Below, piece after piece: positions 1-8,539 of a stretch of 64,000 nt of DNA (positions within the stretch are counted from its first letter, which is position 1; each line of letters opens with the position of its first letter). The DNA lies in NCBI GenBank assembly GCA_963744575.1, contig CAVUUF010000024.1, positions 276,662-340,661 of the forward strand, in the 5' to 3' direction. The DNA is from Palsa-504 sp963744575. Its GTDB lineage: Bacteria > Actinomycetota > Actinomycetes > Streptosporangiales > Streptosporangiaceae. Made by a program: the position numbers and the translations under genes. The notes beneath the pieces were generated by a model. The model worked only from the letters and a program-made list of their open reading frames with translations. It did no database searches and had not been told where the DNA came from.

Positions 1-105
1 CTCGGCGGCCTTGCGAGTGTGGAATCCGGGCTTAGATTCCAGCGTGCCATCCGGCCCACGCCAGCGCGCACGCCAAAGGTTCCCCCGCTTTTCCGCGTAG
101 GCCAT
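1..105 (-). CDS. Tyrosine recombinase (phage/ICE integrase), N-terminus only; runs off left edge
   Basis: Reading leftwards from an ATG at 103-105, the frame stays open to the window edge and encodes a short basic N-terminus beginning MAYAEKRGNLWRARWRGPDG. This resembles the arm-type DNA-binding start of actinobacterial site-specific integrases (the 'RGxxWRARWxxPDG' pattern). A GGAG ribosome binding site lies 5 bases before the ATG. An excisionase-type gene sits directly upstream on the same strand, the usual xis-int order of actinomycete integrative elements. The catalytic domain and any attachment site lie outside the window, so family membership rests on the first 35 residues and on context. 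Confidence 0.72.
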   Translation of the reverse strand, partial: MAYAEKRGNLWRARWRGPDGTLESKPGFHTRKAAE

Positions 106-147
106 CGCATCTCCAGTAAGTCGATGATCCGGGGCCCGGTTGCTCGA

Positions 148-528
148 TCAGGCCGCTCTCCGCGGGCCGTTGCGCGGTCGGGGCCGCAGTGGAGCCAGCG
201 TCTGGCCCACCATCGGCCGTCCTGCGCTGAGATGCCGGGAACGGGTGTGCATGTCGCCATTCGAATCCGACGCGGCAGGCGGCTGCTCGGGCATCCGCAC
301 GATGGCGGCGAGGTGGGTGGGGGTAAATCTGTAGCTCCGGCCGAGCATGGTGAACGGAATCTTCCGGGCCGCGGCCTGGCGTTCCAGCCAGCTCTTCTTG
401 ACCCGCAGAATCAGGGCGGCTTCTTCGGCTGTGTATACGGTTGGTATGCCTTGGCTGTGATGCGTCGTGCTGAGCTGAGTTCCGCGCGATCGGTCGGCTT
501 CGTCAGCGCCCGTATCGCTCAGAGGCAA
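148..528 (-). CDS. Excisionase-type helix-turn-helix protein (xis-like)
   Basis: The C-terminal half contains a MerR/excisionase-type HTH: residues reading YTAEEAALILRVKKSWLE, followed by a wing-like IPFTMLGRSYRFT segment. This is the pattern of HTH_17 excisionase proteins that bind near att sites and direct excision. The gene ends 43 bases before the integrase start and would be co-transcribed with it. The start is uncertain: only TTG codons are available, and the frame stays open upstream to 738. I took the TTG at 526-528 because a longer form would overlap the Lsr2-like gene on the other strand. The Arg/Pro-rich tail after the HTH is not conserved in any family I know. Confidence 0.6.
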   Translation of the reverse strand: MPLSDTGADEADRSRGTQLSTTHHSQGIPTVYTAEEAALILRVKKSWLERQAAARKIPFTMLGRSYRFTPTHLAAIVRMPEQPPAASDSNGDMHTRSRHLSAGRPMVGQTLAPLRPRPRNGPRRAA

Positions 529-667
529 CCCAAGGCGGAGCTTGCTGGCTATGCGGCAATCATAGCAGTGATGCGCATCACCTTCTAATAGCCGAGACGC
601 CGAGCAGGTCCTGGGCCTGGGGACGCGCTGGCGCGTTAGGTGACTGCTGCTTACTGCGCGGGCGGCG

Positions 668-886
668 GTGTCCAGTGGCCGACTCCGGAGCGGACGAGTA
701 CATCGAGCAGCAAGCTCAACGCTCACCGAGATTCGCAAGTGGACCGAGGATCACGGCATCGATGTGAAGGACCGCGGGCGGGAGCCTGCTGAACCGGTGG
801 TCAAGTTCCAAGCAGGCTACCAGGCGGTAACGCAAGGAACGTTGCATGCTCCTCCGCCTCATGGCGTCTCACCCACATGCCGATGA
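668..886 (+). CDS. Lsr2 C-terminal DNA-binding domain, short or truncated protein
   Basis: About 72 residues from a GTG start. The middle reads TEIRKWTEDHGIDVKDRGREPAEPV, which matches the Lsr2 C-terminal domain consensus (xIRxWAxxxGxxVxDRGRIPAEV). That domain inserts an RGR loop into the minor groove of AT-rich DNA; here the loop reads DRGRE. The N-terminal dimerisation domain of full-length Lsr2 (about 110 aa) is absent, so this is a truncated copy or a single-domain Lsr2-like silencer carried by the element. It is divergent from the xis-int pair. The residues after GYQA look unrelated. Confidence 0.55.
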   Translation: MSSGRLRSGRVHRAASSTLTEIRKWTEDHGIDVKDRGREPAEPVVKFQAGYQAVTQGTLHAPPPHGVSPTCR

Positions 887-1001
887 GAGTGCGTCGCTTC
901 CGTGAACGGATTTACACTGTTCGGTAACAAACGGCTGGCAGTGGCCTCCTGCCGGCCCGCTTCAAGGGTCCTCCGGGTTCCTCCGCGAGGTTGTAAGGCA
1001 T

Positions 1002-2555
1002 TTAAGAGCGCGTCAATAGGTTCGCGATGACGCTCAGGCGTAAGAAGTCAATCTGGTGATCCCAAAGGTATTCTCCCGGAGGGGCTGGAGAACGGCTCTT
1101 CCAATGCAATCTGTGCCTGTCTTCTTGTATCACATCACCAGGTTCCGGAGTGCGGATAAATCGCGCCGATTGTGCCGATGGCGGTAGTTCAACGATAAAC
1201 TCGAGTCTCCGCTTAGCCTGGGCCAGGGTAATTACATTCCGATCCTTCCCGAGATTGTCCCTAGCATTGCGGTGGAAGCCCGGCCATCGGGCGTCTATCC
1301 GCCAGGTCAATTCTGCTCCCGGTTGGATGGCTTTCGGGAAAACAATACTAATATCGATTGCCGAGCTGTCCACGCTCTCCCGTTCATCATTGATCTGGAC
1401 CCATTCGATCGGCTCCGCCCACGCGGGCTGACCCACATAGGAGGCCCGGATATCTACGTGCCCGTCCGCAAGCGATTTTCGGGCAGCGGGATAGTTGCAG
1501 GAGAATTTTAGGGTGCGCCAGAAAACCCCTGGCCCAGGTTCGGGTCTCGCGATCGTTCGCAGAATGTATCCGACCACGTCATCGTCGTCTGTTTCGCCGA
1601 AGATGTACCGGTACGTCATTTCCTCATCAAACGGATGGCTGGTTCGGCCGATCATCAACCGACGAAGCATCCCCCGCGCTTTGTAAACATCCCCTCCTCC
1701 GCGATCAGTGGCGTGCCGCGCATGATCAAGTATCGCCTCGCCGCTTAGCGCCATCAGGTCCCTCGCTGAATCCGGCCGCTCGTCCGGATCCTTGGCGAGG
1801 GCGCGCCGCACCAGCTCATCGAACCCTGCGCCCAGCCCTGGAACCTTCGCGCTCGGAGCCGGGATGTCTGCATGTAGGTGGGCATAATAGACAGCGTTGA
1901 GACTGTCCCGCGGATAGGGTACTTCGCCAGTGATGCATCGGTAGACCATGCACCCCAGCGCATAGATGTCAGTGCGGGCGTCTACATCACCACCTTTTAT
2001 CTGCTCAGGTGCCATTTAGGCCGGGGTTCCGACAGGTCCGGCGACCGTGTAGGGCGTCGCGCCTGACACCGGCTTCGCAAGCCCGAAGTCGGCGAGGAAG
2101 ACGCGCAGGCCGTCCCGCTCAAGCAGCACGTTGCCTGGCTTAACATCGCGATGGACGATCCCCTTGTCGTGCGCAGCGTCCAACGCGGCGGCCACTGGGG
2201 AGAGCAGGGCTACAGTTTCCGCGGGCTCCAAACGGCGACGCTTCTTCAGGTATGCCTCCAGGTCAGACCCATCGACCCAGCGCATTGCGAGGAATAGTCG
2301 GCCATCCGGAGCCTCTCCCATCTCGTAGACCGGGAGAACGTTCGGGTGGTCGATCGCTGCCGCCGAGCGCGCCTCGCGCTGGAAGCGGCCGCGGAACCCT
2401 GCGTCCAAACTAAGACCTGCTGCGATTACCTTGAGGGCGACGCGCCTGTCAAGGGAGAGCTGACGGGCCTCATACAGCTCACCCATGCCGCCGTGCCTGG
2501 GCAGGCTCGCAATACGGAATCCGGCGAGAATATGCCCAACCTGAAGTTCCGCCAT
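1002..2555 (-). pseudogene. Ser/Thr protein kinase with a beta-rich C-terminal domain, interrupted by in-frame TAA
   Basis: From ATG 2555 the protein has a Hanks-type kinase fold: glycine loop (HGGMGE, about residues 21-26), ATP lysine (VALKV, K42), catalytic loop HRDVKPGN (135-142), DFG (156-158), then GTP-A-stop-MAPEQ. The stop is a TAA at 2016-2018 (codon 180). It falls on the Tyr of the usual GTPxYMAPEQ motif, and the same frame continues for 337 codons with the rest of the kinase lobe (D-x-Y-x-LG, ALAKDPDERP). A C-terminal domain of about 220 residues without recognised relatives follows; it looks beta-rich and has no transmembrane segment. An ATG directly follows the TAA, so reinitiation could give a second fragment. 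The gene lies downstream of the ATPase gene, separated from it now by an IS element. Confidence 0.8.
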
Positions 2556-2646
2556 GGTCTTAAGCATAGACTTGGTGCTCTGGCCCCGACATTCCCGCAG
2601 CCCGGGCTCACCGGCCAGCAGGATTCGCCTGCTCCGCCAGGCACAG

Positions 2647-2657
2647 GACTGCGGGCC
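2647..2657. repeat. Left target-site duplication of the first IS4-family element
   Basis: GACTGCGGGCC occurs immediately before the element and again at 4177-4187 immediately after it. Eleven bp is the usual duplication length for IS4-family insertions, so this insertion has kept its original ends. Confidence 0.85.
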
Positions 2658-4176
2658 CAATGGTCTTGCCTTAAGGCATGATGTGGTAAAATAACCGTTT
2701 TGTGGCTCATGATGGTGCTGAGGGTCTGTCGCCGGACGGCTGGCTGCCGGACCGGATCTCGATCGGGGTGCTGACCAGGGCGTTCCCGCCGGAGCTGGTC
2801 GATGAGGCCGTTGAGGTGACGGAGACGCGGGAACAGCGGCGCCGGTTGCTCCCGGCCCGGCTGATGGTGTACTTCGTGCTCGCGCTGTGGCTGTTCCGGG
2901 GCCGGAACAGCGGGTACGGGCAGGTGATGGCCAAGCTGGCCGACGGCCTGTACCACCAGCGGCGCGGCGCGGACCTGCTGGCCGGGCAGCTGGACCCGGA
3001 TGGCTGGGTGAACGCGGGGCAGGGCCGGCGGTGGAAGCAGGCGAACATCTCTTCCCTGTCCCGCGGGCGCGGGAAGCTCGGCCCGGACCCGGTGCGGATG
3101 CTGTTCGAGCAGGTGGCGGGGCCGACGGGGGCGGACGGCGCGGAAGGGGTGTTCTGCTGCGGGCTGCGCGTGGTCTCGGTGGACGGGTCGGTGACGGACG
3201 TGCCGGACAGCAGGGAGAATGACGCGTTCTTCGGGCGGCCGTCGAACCAGTCCCGGGACGGCGCGTTCCCGCAGGTCCGGTGGGTGGCGGCGGCCGAGTC
3301 CGAGACCGGGAGCCCGCTCGGGGCGTCGATCGGGCCGTACCGGGCCGCGGAGCAGCAGCTGGCCGGGGACCTGCTGGGATGCTTCGGCCCGGGGATGCTG
3401 GTGCTGGCGGACCGCAAGTTCTTGTCCTGGTCCCTGGCCCGCGCCTTCCTCGCCACCGGGGCGCACATCTTGTGGCGGGCGTCGGCGTCCTTCACGCTGA
3501 AGCCGGTGAAAGTCCTGGCCGACGGCACCTACCTCGCGGAACTGAAGCCGCCGCGCAAGAGCGACGGCCCGGTCCTGGCGGTGCGGGTCATCGAGTACAC
3601 CGTGCACACCGCCGCGGACGACGGCACCGAGGAGTCCCCGGAGGTTTTCTGCCTGGTCACCAGCCTGCTCGATACGGAGGAGCACCCGGCGCTGGACCTG
3701 GCCTGCTGCTACCCGGACCGGTGGGGCTGCGAGACCGTGATCGGCCATCACAAGACGGACATGGGCGAGGGCCAGCCCGTGCTGCGGTCGAAGGACCCCC
3801 AGGGCGTGATGCAGGAAATGTGGGCGCTGTTCGCCGTCTACCAGGCCATCTGCAAGATCGTTGGCATCGCGGTGAACGCGGCGGGCGTTCCCCCGGCACG
3901 GATCAGCTTCCCGCACGCCCTGGCCGCCGCGACGGACACCGTCGCGGCTTTCCCCCCTGACCAGCAGGATCACGCGCTGGCCACGTTCCTGCTGAAGATC
4001 CTCATGCCCGGCTTCGCCGCCCGCGGCCGCCCCGGCCGGGCCAGCCCGCGGAAAACCAAGAAGGCCGGCGACTTCCCCGCCCGCAAGCCCGGCGAGCCCA
4101 GCGTCACCAACATCGTGCGGAGAATCGAGTTTCACCTGCTCTACCCCTGGCAGATCATCTAAAAGCAAGGATATTG
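2658..4176 (+). mobile_element. IS4-family insertion sequence (1519 bp)
   Basis: The ends are CAATGGTCTTGCCTT on the left and, reverse-complemented on the right, CAATATCCTTGCTTT, an imperfect inverted repeat (11 of 16 positions match). The element is flanked by the direct repeat GACTGCGGGCC and contains a single transposase gene. It inserted between the stop of the P-loop ATPase gene and the start of the kinase gene, which would be about 190 bases apart without it. It may therefore have cut an ATPase-kinase operon. Confidence 0.85.
2702..4162 (+). CDS. IS4-family transposase
   Basis: 486 aa from a GTG start. The N-terminal part (DRISIGVLTRAFPPELVDEAV, then a helical LMVYFVLALWLF stretch) fits the IS4 N-terminal domain. 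The DDE domain shows VVSVDGSVTDVPDS for the first Asp, LVLADRKFLS for the second Asp and a C-terminal YPDRWGCETVIGHHKTDM segment that carries the Glu (the Y-R-E-type signature, here WGCE). The length is normal for the family and no frame break is visible, so it is probably active. Confidence 0.88.
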   Translation: MAHDGAEGLSPDGWLPDRISIGVLTRAFPPELVDEAVEVTETREQRRRLLPARLMVYFVLALWLFRGRNSGYGQVMAKLADGLYHQRRGADLLAGQLDPDGWVNAGQGRRWKQANISSLSRGRGKLGPDPVRMLFEQVAGPTGADGAEGVFCCGLRVVSVDGSVTDVPDSRENDAFFGRPSNQSRDGAFPQVRWVAAAESETGSPLGASIGPYRAAEQQLAGDLLGCFGPGMLVLADRKFLSWSLARAFLATGAHILWRASASFTLKPVKVLADGTYLAELKPPRKSDGPVLAVRVIEYTVHTAADDGTEESPEVFCLVTSLLDTEEHPALDLACCYPDRWGCETVIGHHKTDMGEGQPVLRSKDPQGVMQEMWALFAVYQAICKIVGIAVNAAGVPPARISFPHALAAATDTVAAFPPDQQDHALATFLLKILMPGFAARGRPGRASPRKTKKAGDFPARKPGEPSVTNIVRRIEFHLLYPWQII

Positions 4177-4187
4177 GACTGCGGGCC
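4177..4187. repeat. Right target-site duplication of the first IS4-family element
   Basis: Second copy of GACTGCGGGCC, identical to 2647-2657. Confidence 0.85.
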
Positions 4188-5131
4188 ACCTGCAGCGCCG
4201 GGGCAGGCAATCCCCAGATGGCCAGTCACTGGCGACGAGTGTGGCGCGCGCCAGAGGTGTTTCAGGCGTAGTCCCAGGAGCGTGTATAGAGTTTCGGGAT
4301 TCGGAATAGTGATTTAGCACCTGAGCCGGTCTCCTGCACCACGCGTTCGAGAAACCCAAGTCGCTCTAGGAGACGGACCTGCTCGCTTATCTTCCCCTCT
4401 GCCTCGTCGAATAGCTTCTCGACTTTGTGCAAGTCGAAGCTATCGAACTTTCCGGCTCGGATGTTCAAAACGAACGAGGTGGCCACCTTAAAGTCGTTGA
4501 CGATCTCCGAGAAGCTCAAGCCCGAAAGCTTCGTCATTGCCCTGCCTACTGTCTCGGCCGTAAATAGCGGAAGCGTAGATACTACGTCTTCGGGCCTGGC
4601 GGACAGTTCGCGCGTTAGATAGAGAAGAAGGACGGCTAGCCGGGGAGAGATGTCGCCGTTTCCGTTGCTGAGTGAGTCAATGAGCCACTGATCAACGGGT
4701 TGCCCCTCAACTTCCGGCGGAAACAGTACTTCGAGTGCAGAGCGCGTTTCGATGGTGCCGTGGTCAGCGTGTAGTCTCTTCGCGAGCCGCTGGAATGGCT
4801 CATTGACGAGTACGCGCCTCACGAGGACTTGTAGCCATTCTTCCTCCGACCAATCGAGAGTGAGCATTCTGGATACCAGTTTGTTCTTCTCTTGAATGTC
4901 ATATAGCTCGAAGAGGTCGGTCCGGAGGAAGACTACGAGCCCAATGCGTTCGAACAAGGACACGTGCCCCTCCGCTTGTAGCAAAGCCTGCACGACTGCT
5001 TCTTGTTTGGTGCGGTCATACTTGAATATTTCGTCAATTCGGTCGAACATCACTACCACTCGTCGTGCGGACTCACCTAGGAGGTTGTCGGGTCGGGTGG
5101 CCCGGGGGAATCGCACCCCCGGGCTCCCGCA

Positions 5132-5165
5132 GATCCCGGCGTGACACTCTCGCGTCACCGGGCTC
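5132..5165 (-). ncRNA. Group II intron domain V (catalytic hairpin)
   Basis: On the minus strand this 34-nt segment starts GAGCCCGGTGAC, has a GCGAGAG-like apical region and closes with GTCACGCCGGGATC. The AGC triad at the base, the 34-nt length and the internal bulge are typical of domain V. It directly follows the stop codon of the maturase gene. Confidence 0.78.
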
Positions 5166-5168
5166 TTC

Positions 5169-6434
5169 TCACCCTTCCCGCCAGTGCCCCGTGACCCATT
5201 TCCAGTGCGCGAACCACAGGGGATACTGAGCAGTTACCCGCCCCCATGCCTCGTGCGCTTTCTTGAAGGTCCTCAGCCGTTTGTATTTCTTCCTCAGCCA
5301 GCGCACCAGGTAGCCGTTGATGCGCTTGAGCACCGGATACAGCGCGGAACGGTAGAACGCCCCGTAATACTGCATCCACCCCCGCACGATGGGATTTATC
5401 CACCGCGCGAGCTGCCCGAAGGTCCAGTCAGTGTGCTGGTGCAGCCGCCAGGACCGCACTTCCGCGCTGATCTTGTTCAGGGCGTCCTTGCTGATCGCCG
5501 GGCCGAACCCGGTGAATACCCGCCCGTGCCTGGTGCGCGCGCCCCGCGCCCGGAAGGTGAACCCGAGGAAGTCGAACGACGTGTGCTCAGCCGAGCCGCG
5601 CCGTATTGCGTCCTTGCAGTACACCAGCCGGGTCTTGTCCGGGTGCAGGCTCAGGCCCACCTGTCCCATCCGCTCTTCCAGCGCGGCCCGGATCATCCGG
5701 GCCTGCTTTTCCGAGCGGCAGTGCACCACGGCGTCGTCGACGTACCGCTCGAACGGGACCGACGGGAATTTCCGCGCCAGCCACATATCGAACGCGTAAT
5801 GCAGGAACAGGTTAGCGAGTACTGGTGAAACCGCAGATCCCTGCGGGGTTCCGCGGTCCCTTTGCGCGAGGCTGCCATCGGGCATCTGCAACGGGGCCGA
5901 AAGCCACCGCTTCACATACAGGATAACCCAGGCATCGGCGGTATTAGCCTTCACCGCCTTGACGATGAAATCCCACGGAACGCTGTCGAAGAATTTCCGG
6001 ATGTCCAAATCAACTACCCAGTCGTGCTCCCAGCAGCGTTCCCGGCATTTGCCCACCGCGTCCAGGGCCGACCGGCCGGGCCGGTACCCGTAGGAGTCAT
6101 CGTGGAATTCCGGTTCCACTTCTTTCTCCAGCCGGGCCGCGACCACGGTCTGCGCGACTCTGTCCGCGACAGTGGGAATCCCGAGAATCCGGGTTCCCGC
6201 GCCATGTGCCTTCGGTATTTCCACCGCCTTCACCGGGGGCGGGAAGTAGCTGCCCGAGGACATCCGGTTCCAGACCTTATACAGATTGTTCTTCAGGTCG
6301 GCCTCGAAATCCTCGATTGACTGCCCGTCTGCTCCCGGTGCCCCGCCGTTGGCTTTCACCTTCAGCCAGGCATCCCGCACCTCCTGCTTCGGTATCTCGA
6401 ACGGCTTGCCTGCCGGTTTCTGCTCGCTCACCCG
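5169..6434 (-). CDS. ltrA: Group II intron reverse transcriptase/maturase
   Basis: 421 aa from a GTG at 6434 preceded by GGAGG six bases upstream. Reverse transcriptase blocks are clear: the RPLGIPTVxDRVxQ-type block (here RILGIPTVADRVAQ), FHDDSYGYRPGRSALDAV, WVVDLDIRKFFDSVP, GTPQGSAVSPVLANLFLHY and the catalytic YVDDAVVH. A maturase (X) domain follows, with WINPIVRGWMQYYG and ALYPVLKRINGYLVRWLRKKYK. The protein ends right after the maturase domain, so no HNH endonuclease is present. Such endonuclease-free maturases insert by using a DNA strand as primer at replication forks. Confidence 0.92.
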   Translation of the reverse strand, partial: RVSEQKPAGKPFEIPKQEVRDAWLKVKANGGAPGADGQSIEDFEADLKNNLYKVWNRMSSGSYFPPPVKAVEIPKAHGAGTRILGIPTVADRVAQTVVAARLEKEVEPEFHDDSYGYRPGRSALDAVGKCRERCWEHDWVVDLDIRKFFDSVPWDFIVKAVKANTADAWVILYVKRWLSAPLQMPDGSLAQRDRGTPQGSAVSPVLANLFLHYAFDMWLARKFPSVPFERYVDDAVVHCRSEKQARMIRAALEERMGQVGLSLHPDKTRLVYCKDAIRRGSAEHTSFDFLGFTFRARGARTRHGRVFTGFGPAISKDALNKISAEVRSWRLHQHTDWTFGQLARWINPIVRGWMQYYGAFYRSALYPVLKRINGYLVRWLRKKYKRLRTFKKAHEAWGRVTAQYPLWFAHWKWVTGHWREG

Positions 6435-7033
6435 ATTCCTCCAGGGCTTCGCCTGTTGACCTGATGCGCGAACCACGGATGAGCCGGCTCCTTCGCTCCG
6501 CCCCCACCGCATCAAGCAGGGGTTTCACCGCTACTACGAGCCGGTCCGCCTGCACGCCCCGCGACGGTACTCAACCCCTCGCGCTTCAGACGCTTGGGGG
6601 TCTCCCTCTCGCCGCCCGTGCCGGGCAAACTGTGTCGGGGCGTGCTTTCCCACGTTCCGCACGAGAGCCGCAGACCAGGCTCACGCCGCCTCCACGCCGG
6701 GCACCACCTGGCCAGTAGACGGGCTCCCGCCAGGCTCATCCCGGGCCAAAAAGTAACACCCGGTTCTGATGCCGCTTTATCCAATAACGACGCGTCAACA
6801 GCGAGCCCCGTGACCGGGGCATTTAATGCAACGTCTTCCTGGTCCCCACCTGACGCATCTTGTGCGCCTTTTCCGTCTCGCTCACCACAACAGTCTTCAG
6901 CTAATGCAGCAGACGGCGGTTTGAAGCCTCCCCCCGCAGGGCGGCTCCGAAGGGCCAGCAATCCCTCATCTCCCGTGCAGCACCACATTCAGCCACCTGC
7001 TACGTCATGCAGCCTCCAGTGTTCGTGGCACAC
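6435..7033 (-). ncRNA. Group II intron ribozyme 5' region (domains I-IV)
   Basis: About 600 bases between the intron 5' end and the maturase start hold no gene. The minus strand has the segment beginning GGAACGTGGGAAAGCACGCC near 6660, just before GGGAGACCCCCAAGCGTCTG, which resembles the run-up to domain IV in other bacterial group II introns. I cannot fold the complete domain I by eye. Confidence 0.55.
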
Positions 7034-7354
7034 CCTCTTTCAGGAAAGACTCAACGTCCACAGAAGCTTTGCCGGGTCTTCCGCCACTTCCGGACGGAAG
7101 TTGGGCTTCGAGGTTGACCGGCCCGACAGCGAACTTCAGCGTTGTACCACCAAGGAGTCGAAATGCTGCAGGAAGCGCGCGCCGGATGAGGCTTGCCTGT
7201 TCGGTAGGCAAGCCGAAGGCAGCGCGGAGGTCGGCGGCATTGCGGCGAAGTTTTTTGGGAGCTGATGCGGGAACAGCCGACGCGACAACCGACGCGACAA
7301 TCACAATCCATGCGGCGCGGATCGCGTCAGCGTCGAGCCATGCGTCCTTTTCAA

Positions 7355-8539
7355 CTATCCGGTGCAGCAGGTCGCCTGGATTAGCGACTGGGCAGATGTC
7401 GACATGGCGGTCGTGCGGGACAGCGGAGGTACCTGCCGCCAGCTTGCGGAAAATCGCGCTCTTGCCCGAACCGCGATCTCCGACGATGATGGATCGGCGC
7501 ATATCAAAGATTGCTTCCATGCTTCCTCGGCACCGAACTTGAGATCGGTGAGCCGAAACGGGGGGGCGAGGATCCGCGATACGATGACATCCCTGACTGC
7601 GTCATGGAGAAGTGCAACGGTCTCTGCCAGATTATCGAGCACAACCAGTGCGCGTACGTGTGGAGCATCGAGAAGGCGCCGGACTTCTTCTTCGGTGATC
7701 CGCAACTTCGAGGCTAGGGGAATAATTCGGTCCCGGCCGCCGGCGAGCGCTAGTTCCTCGAGCAGTTCACTCAGCTTCGCCGGGTTTGAAGAGCTCCCTA
7801 TAGCCTCATTCACCAGCCGTTCGAGCGCGATTCCGAGGGATGGGACATCGGTTATTTCGGCGAGCGAACCCGAGCGCTCGAACTCCCGTATCATGAACTG
7901 GAGTAAAAGCGGATTTCCTCCGGCGAGATCAGCGATGCGCGGAATGACGGCCTCCGATAGCTGCGGTGCTTCACGCAGCAGGGCGGCTACGTCTTCCTCA
8001 GTGAGGTTTCGCAGTTGAACCACTTCGAAGCGGGCGAAACGCCTAATCTCTGCGACAGCCGCCGGACGGGACGAAACAACGAGTTTCCAGCCGTGTAATG
8101 CGAGACTGAGTTCCTCGACCGCAGCGGCCATCCGCGGCGGATCAACTGATTCGTCGAGGCCATCCAACAGAAGAACCGGCGACGGCAGCCGGGCGCCAGC
8201 ACGACGCAAAATTGCCGCTGCCTCACGAAGGGGCGGAGCGCCGGAGGACGTGCGAAGCGTTCTTCCAATATCATCGTCGGCTTCTTTGAAGGGCGAGGCT
8301 GCGATCGCGTCCAATACCTGGCCGCCGAGCTCGCCCGGATAACGCAGACCGACAAAGCTAACGAAGAAGACGGCGCGCCTTTGCCTTTTCAGTACTTCTT
8401 CGACCATGCGCAGTAGCGTGGTCTTGCCACTCCATGGAGCGCCTAGCAGCAGCACCCCCAGGGACTCTGTGTCGTTGAGGTAGTACATGAGTTTCCCGAG
8501 CTCGCGACGTTGGACAAGATGCAGGTCTTCCGGATCCAT
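7355..8539 (-). CDS. NACHT/STAND-like ATPase, probably the N-terminal module of the downstream ATPase gene
   Basis: 394 aa from an ATG with a strong GGGAGG site five bases upstream. Walker A is GAPWSGKT (33-40) and Walker B VLLLDGLDE (122-130), followed by WKLVVSSRP (sensor 1) and the GGNPLLLQF motif of NACHT/AP-ATPase arginine-finger regions, then a winged-helix segment. Near the end the frame reads FRLTDLKFGAEEAWKQ, the usual beginning of FGAEEA-type P-loop ATPases. The second ATPase continues in another frame from 7520, so the last 60 codons here are out-of-frame noise. The simplest reading is a NACHT-P-loop fusion with a one-base frameshift near 7500-7520; overlapping genes or programmed frameshifting are alternatives. 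Confidence 0.75.
   Translation of the reverse strand: MDPEDLHLVQRRELGKLMYYLNDTESLGVLLLGAPWSGKTTLLRMVEEVLKRQRRAVFFVSFVGLRYPGELGGQVLDAIAASPFKEADDDIGRTLRTSSGAPPLREAAAILRRAGARLPSPVLLLDGLDESVDPPRMAAAVEELSLALHGWKLVVSSRPAAVAEIRRFARFEVVQLRNLTEEDVAALLREAPQLSEAVIPRIADLAGGNPLLLQFMIREFERSGSLAEITDVPSLGIALERLVNEAIGSSSNPAKLSELLEELALAGGRDRIIPLASKLRITEEEVRRLLDAPHVRALVVLDNLAETVALLHDAVRDVIVSRILAPPFRLTDLKFGAEEAWKQSLICADPSSSEIAVRARARFSASWRQVPPLSRTTAMSTSAQSLIQATCCTG

Larger units (their letters stand above)
5092..7033 (-). mobile_element. Group II intron (1942 nt) inside the P-loop ATPase gene
   Basis: The 5' end reads GTGTGCCACG, which fits the GUGYG consensus. The 3' end reads CCACCCGAC, with an A seven bases from the end that suits a domain VI branch point and a terminal AC that fits the AY consensus. 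A 34-nt domain V hairpin lies at 5132-5165, and a GC-rich domain VI hairpin at about 5100-5125. The maturase gene lies inside and the 6435-7033 stretch carries the ribozyme 5' domains. These boundaries restore the reading frame of the interrupted gene. The alternative 3' end five bases further on would not, because it shifts the frame. Confidence 0.8.
4262..7520 (-). pseudogene. P-loop ATPase (RRSIIVG / FGAEEA type) split by a group II intron
   Basis: The 5' part (7520-7034) holds the Walker A sequence RRSIIVGDRGSGKSA and ends at ESFLKE. The 3' part (5091-4262) resumes with DNLLGES, then the Walker B strand RRVVVMFDRIDEIF, the helix ending in FLRTDLFELY and a C-terminal winged-helix-like region (LLERLGFLERV). 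Removing 5092-7033 joins GAG-G to CC-GAC, giving KEADNLLG in frame. The fold resembles the P-loop ATPases (Sll1717-like) found in bacterial conflict modules, though I cannot confirm that family. Just upstream, a NACHT-like ATPase reads into the same DNA in another frame, which suggests that the two were once one polypeptide. Without splicing the protein stops shortly after the intron 5' end. Confidence 0.72.

Noticed and set aside
2426..4210. 594-codon open frame on the strand opposite the first IS4 transposase
   Set aside because: Arg/Pro/Gly-rich shadow of a high-GC gene in the complementary frame; no domain.
5169..6515. Longer start (6515) for the intron maturase
   Set aside because: The extra N-terminus lies in ribozyme sequence; the GTG at 6434 has a GGAGG site and starts the conserved protein.
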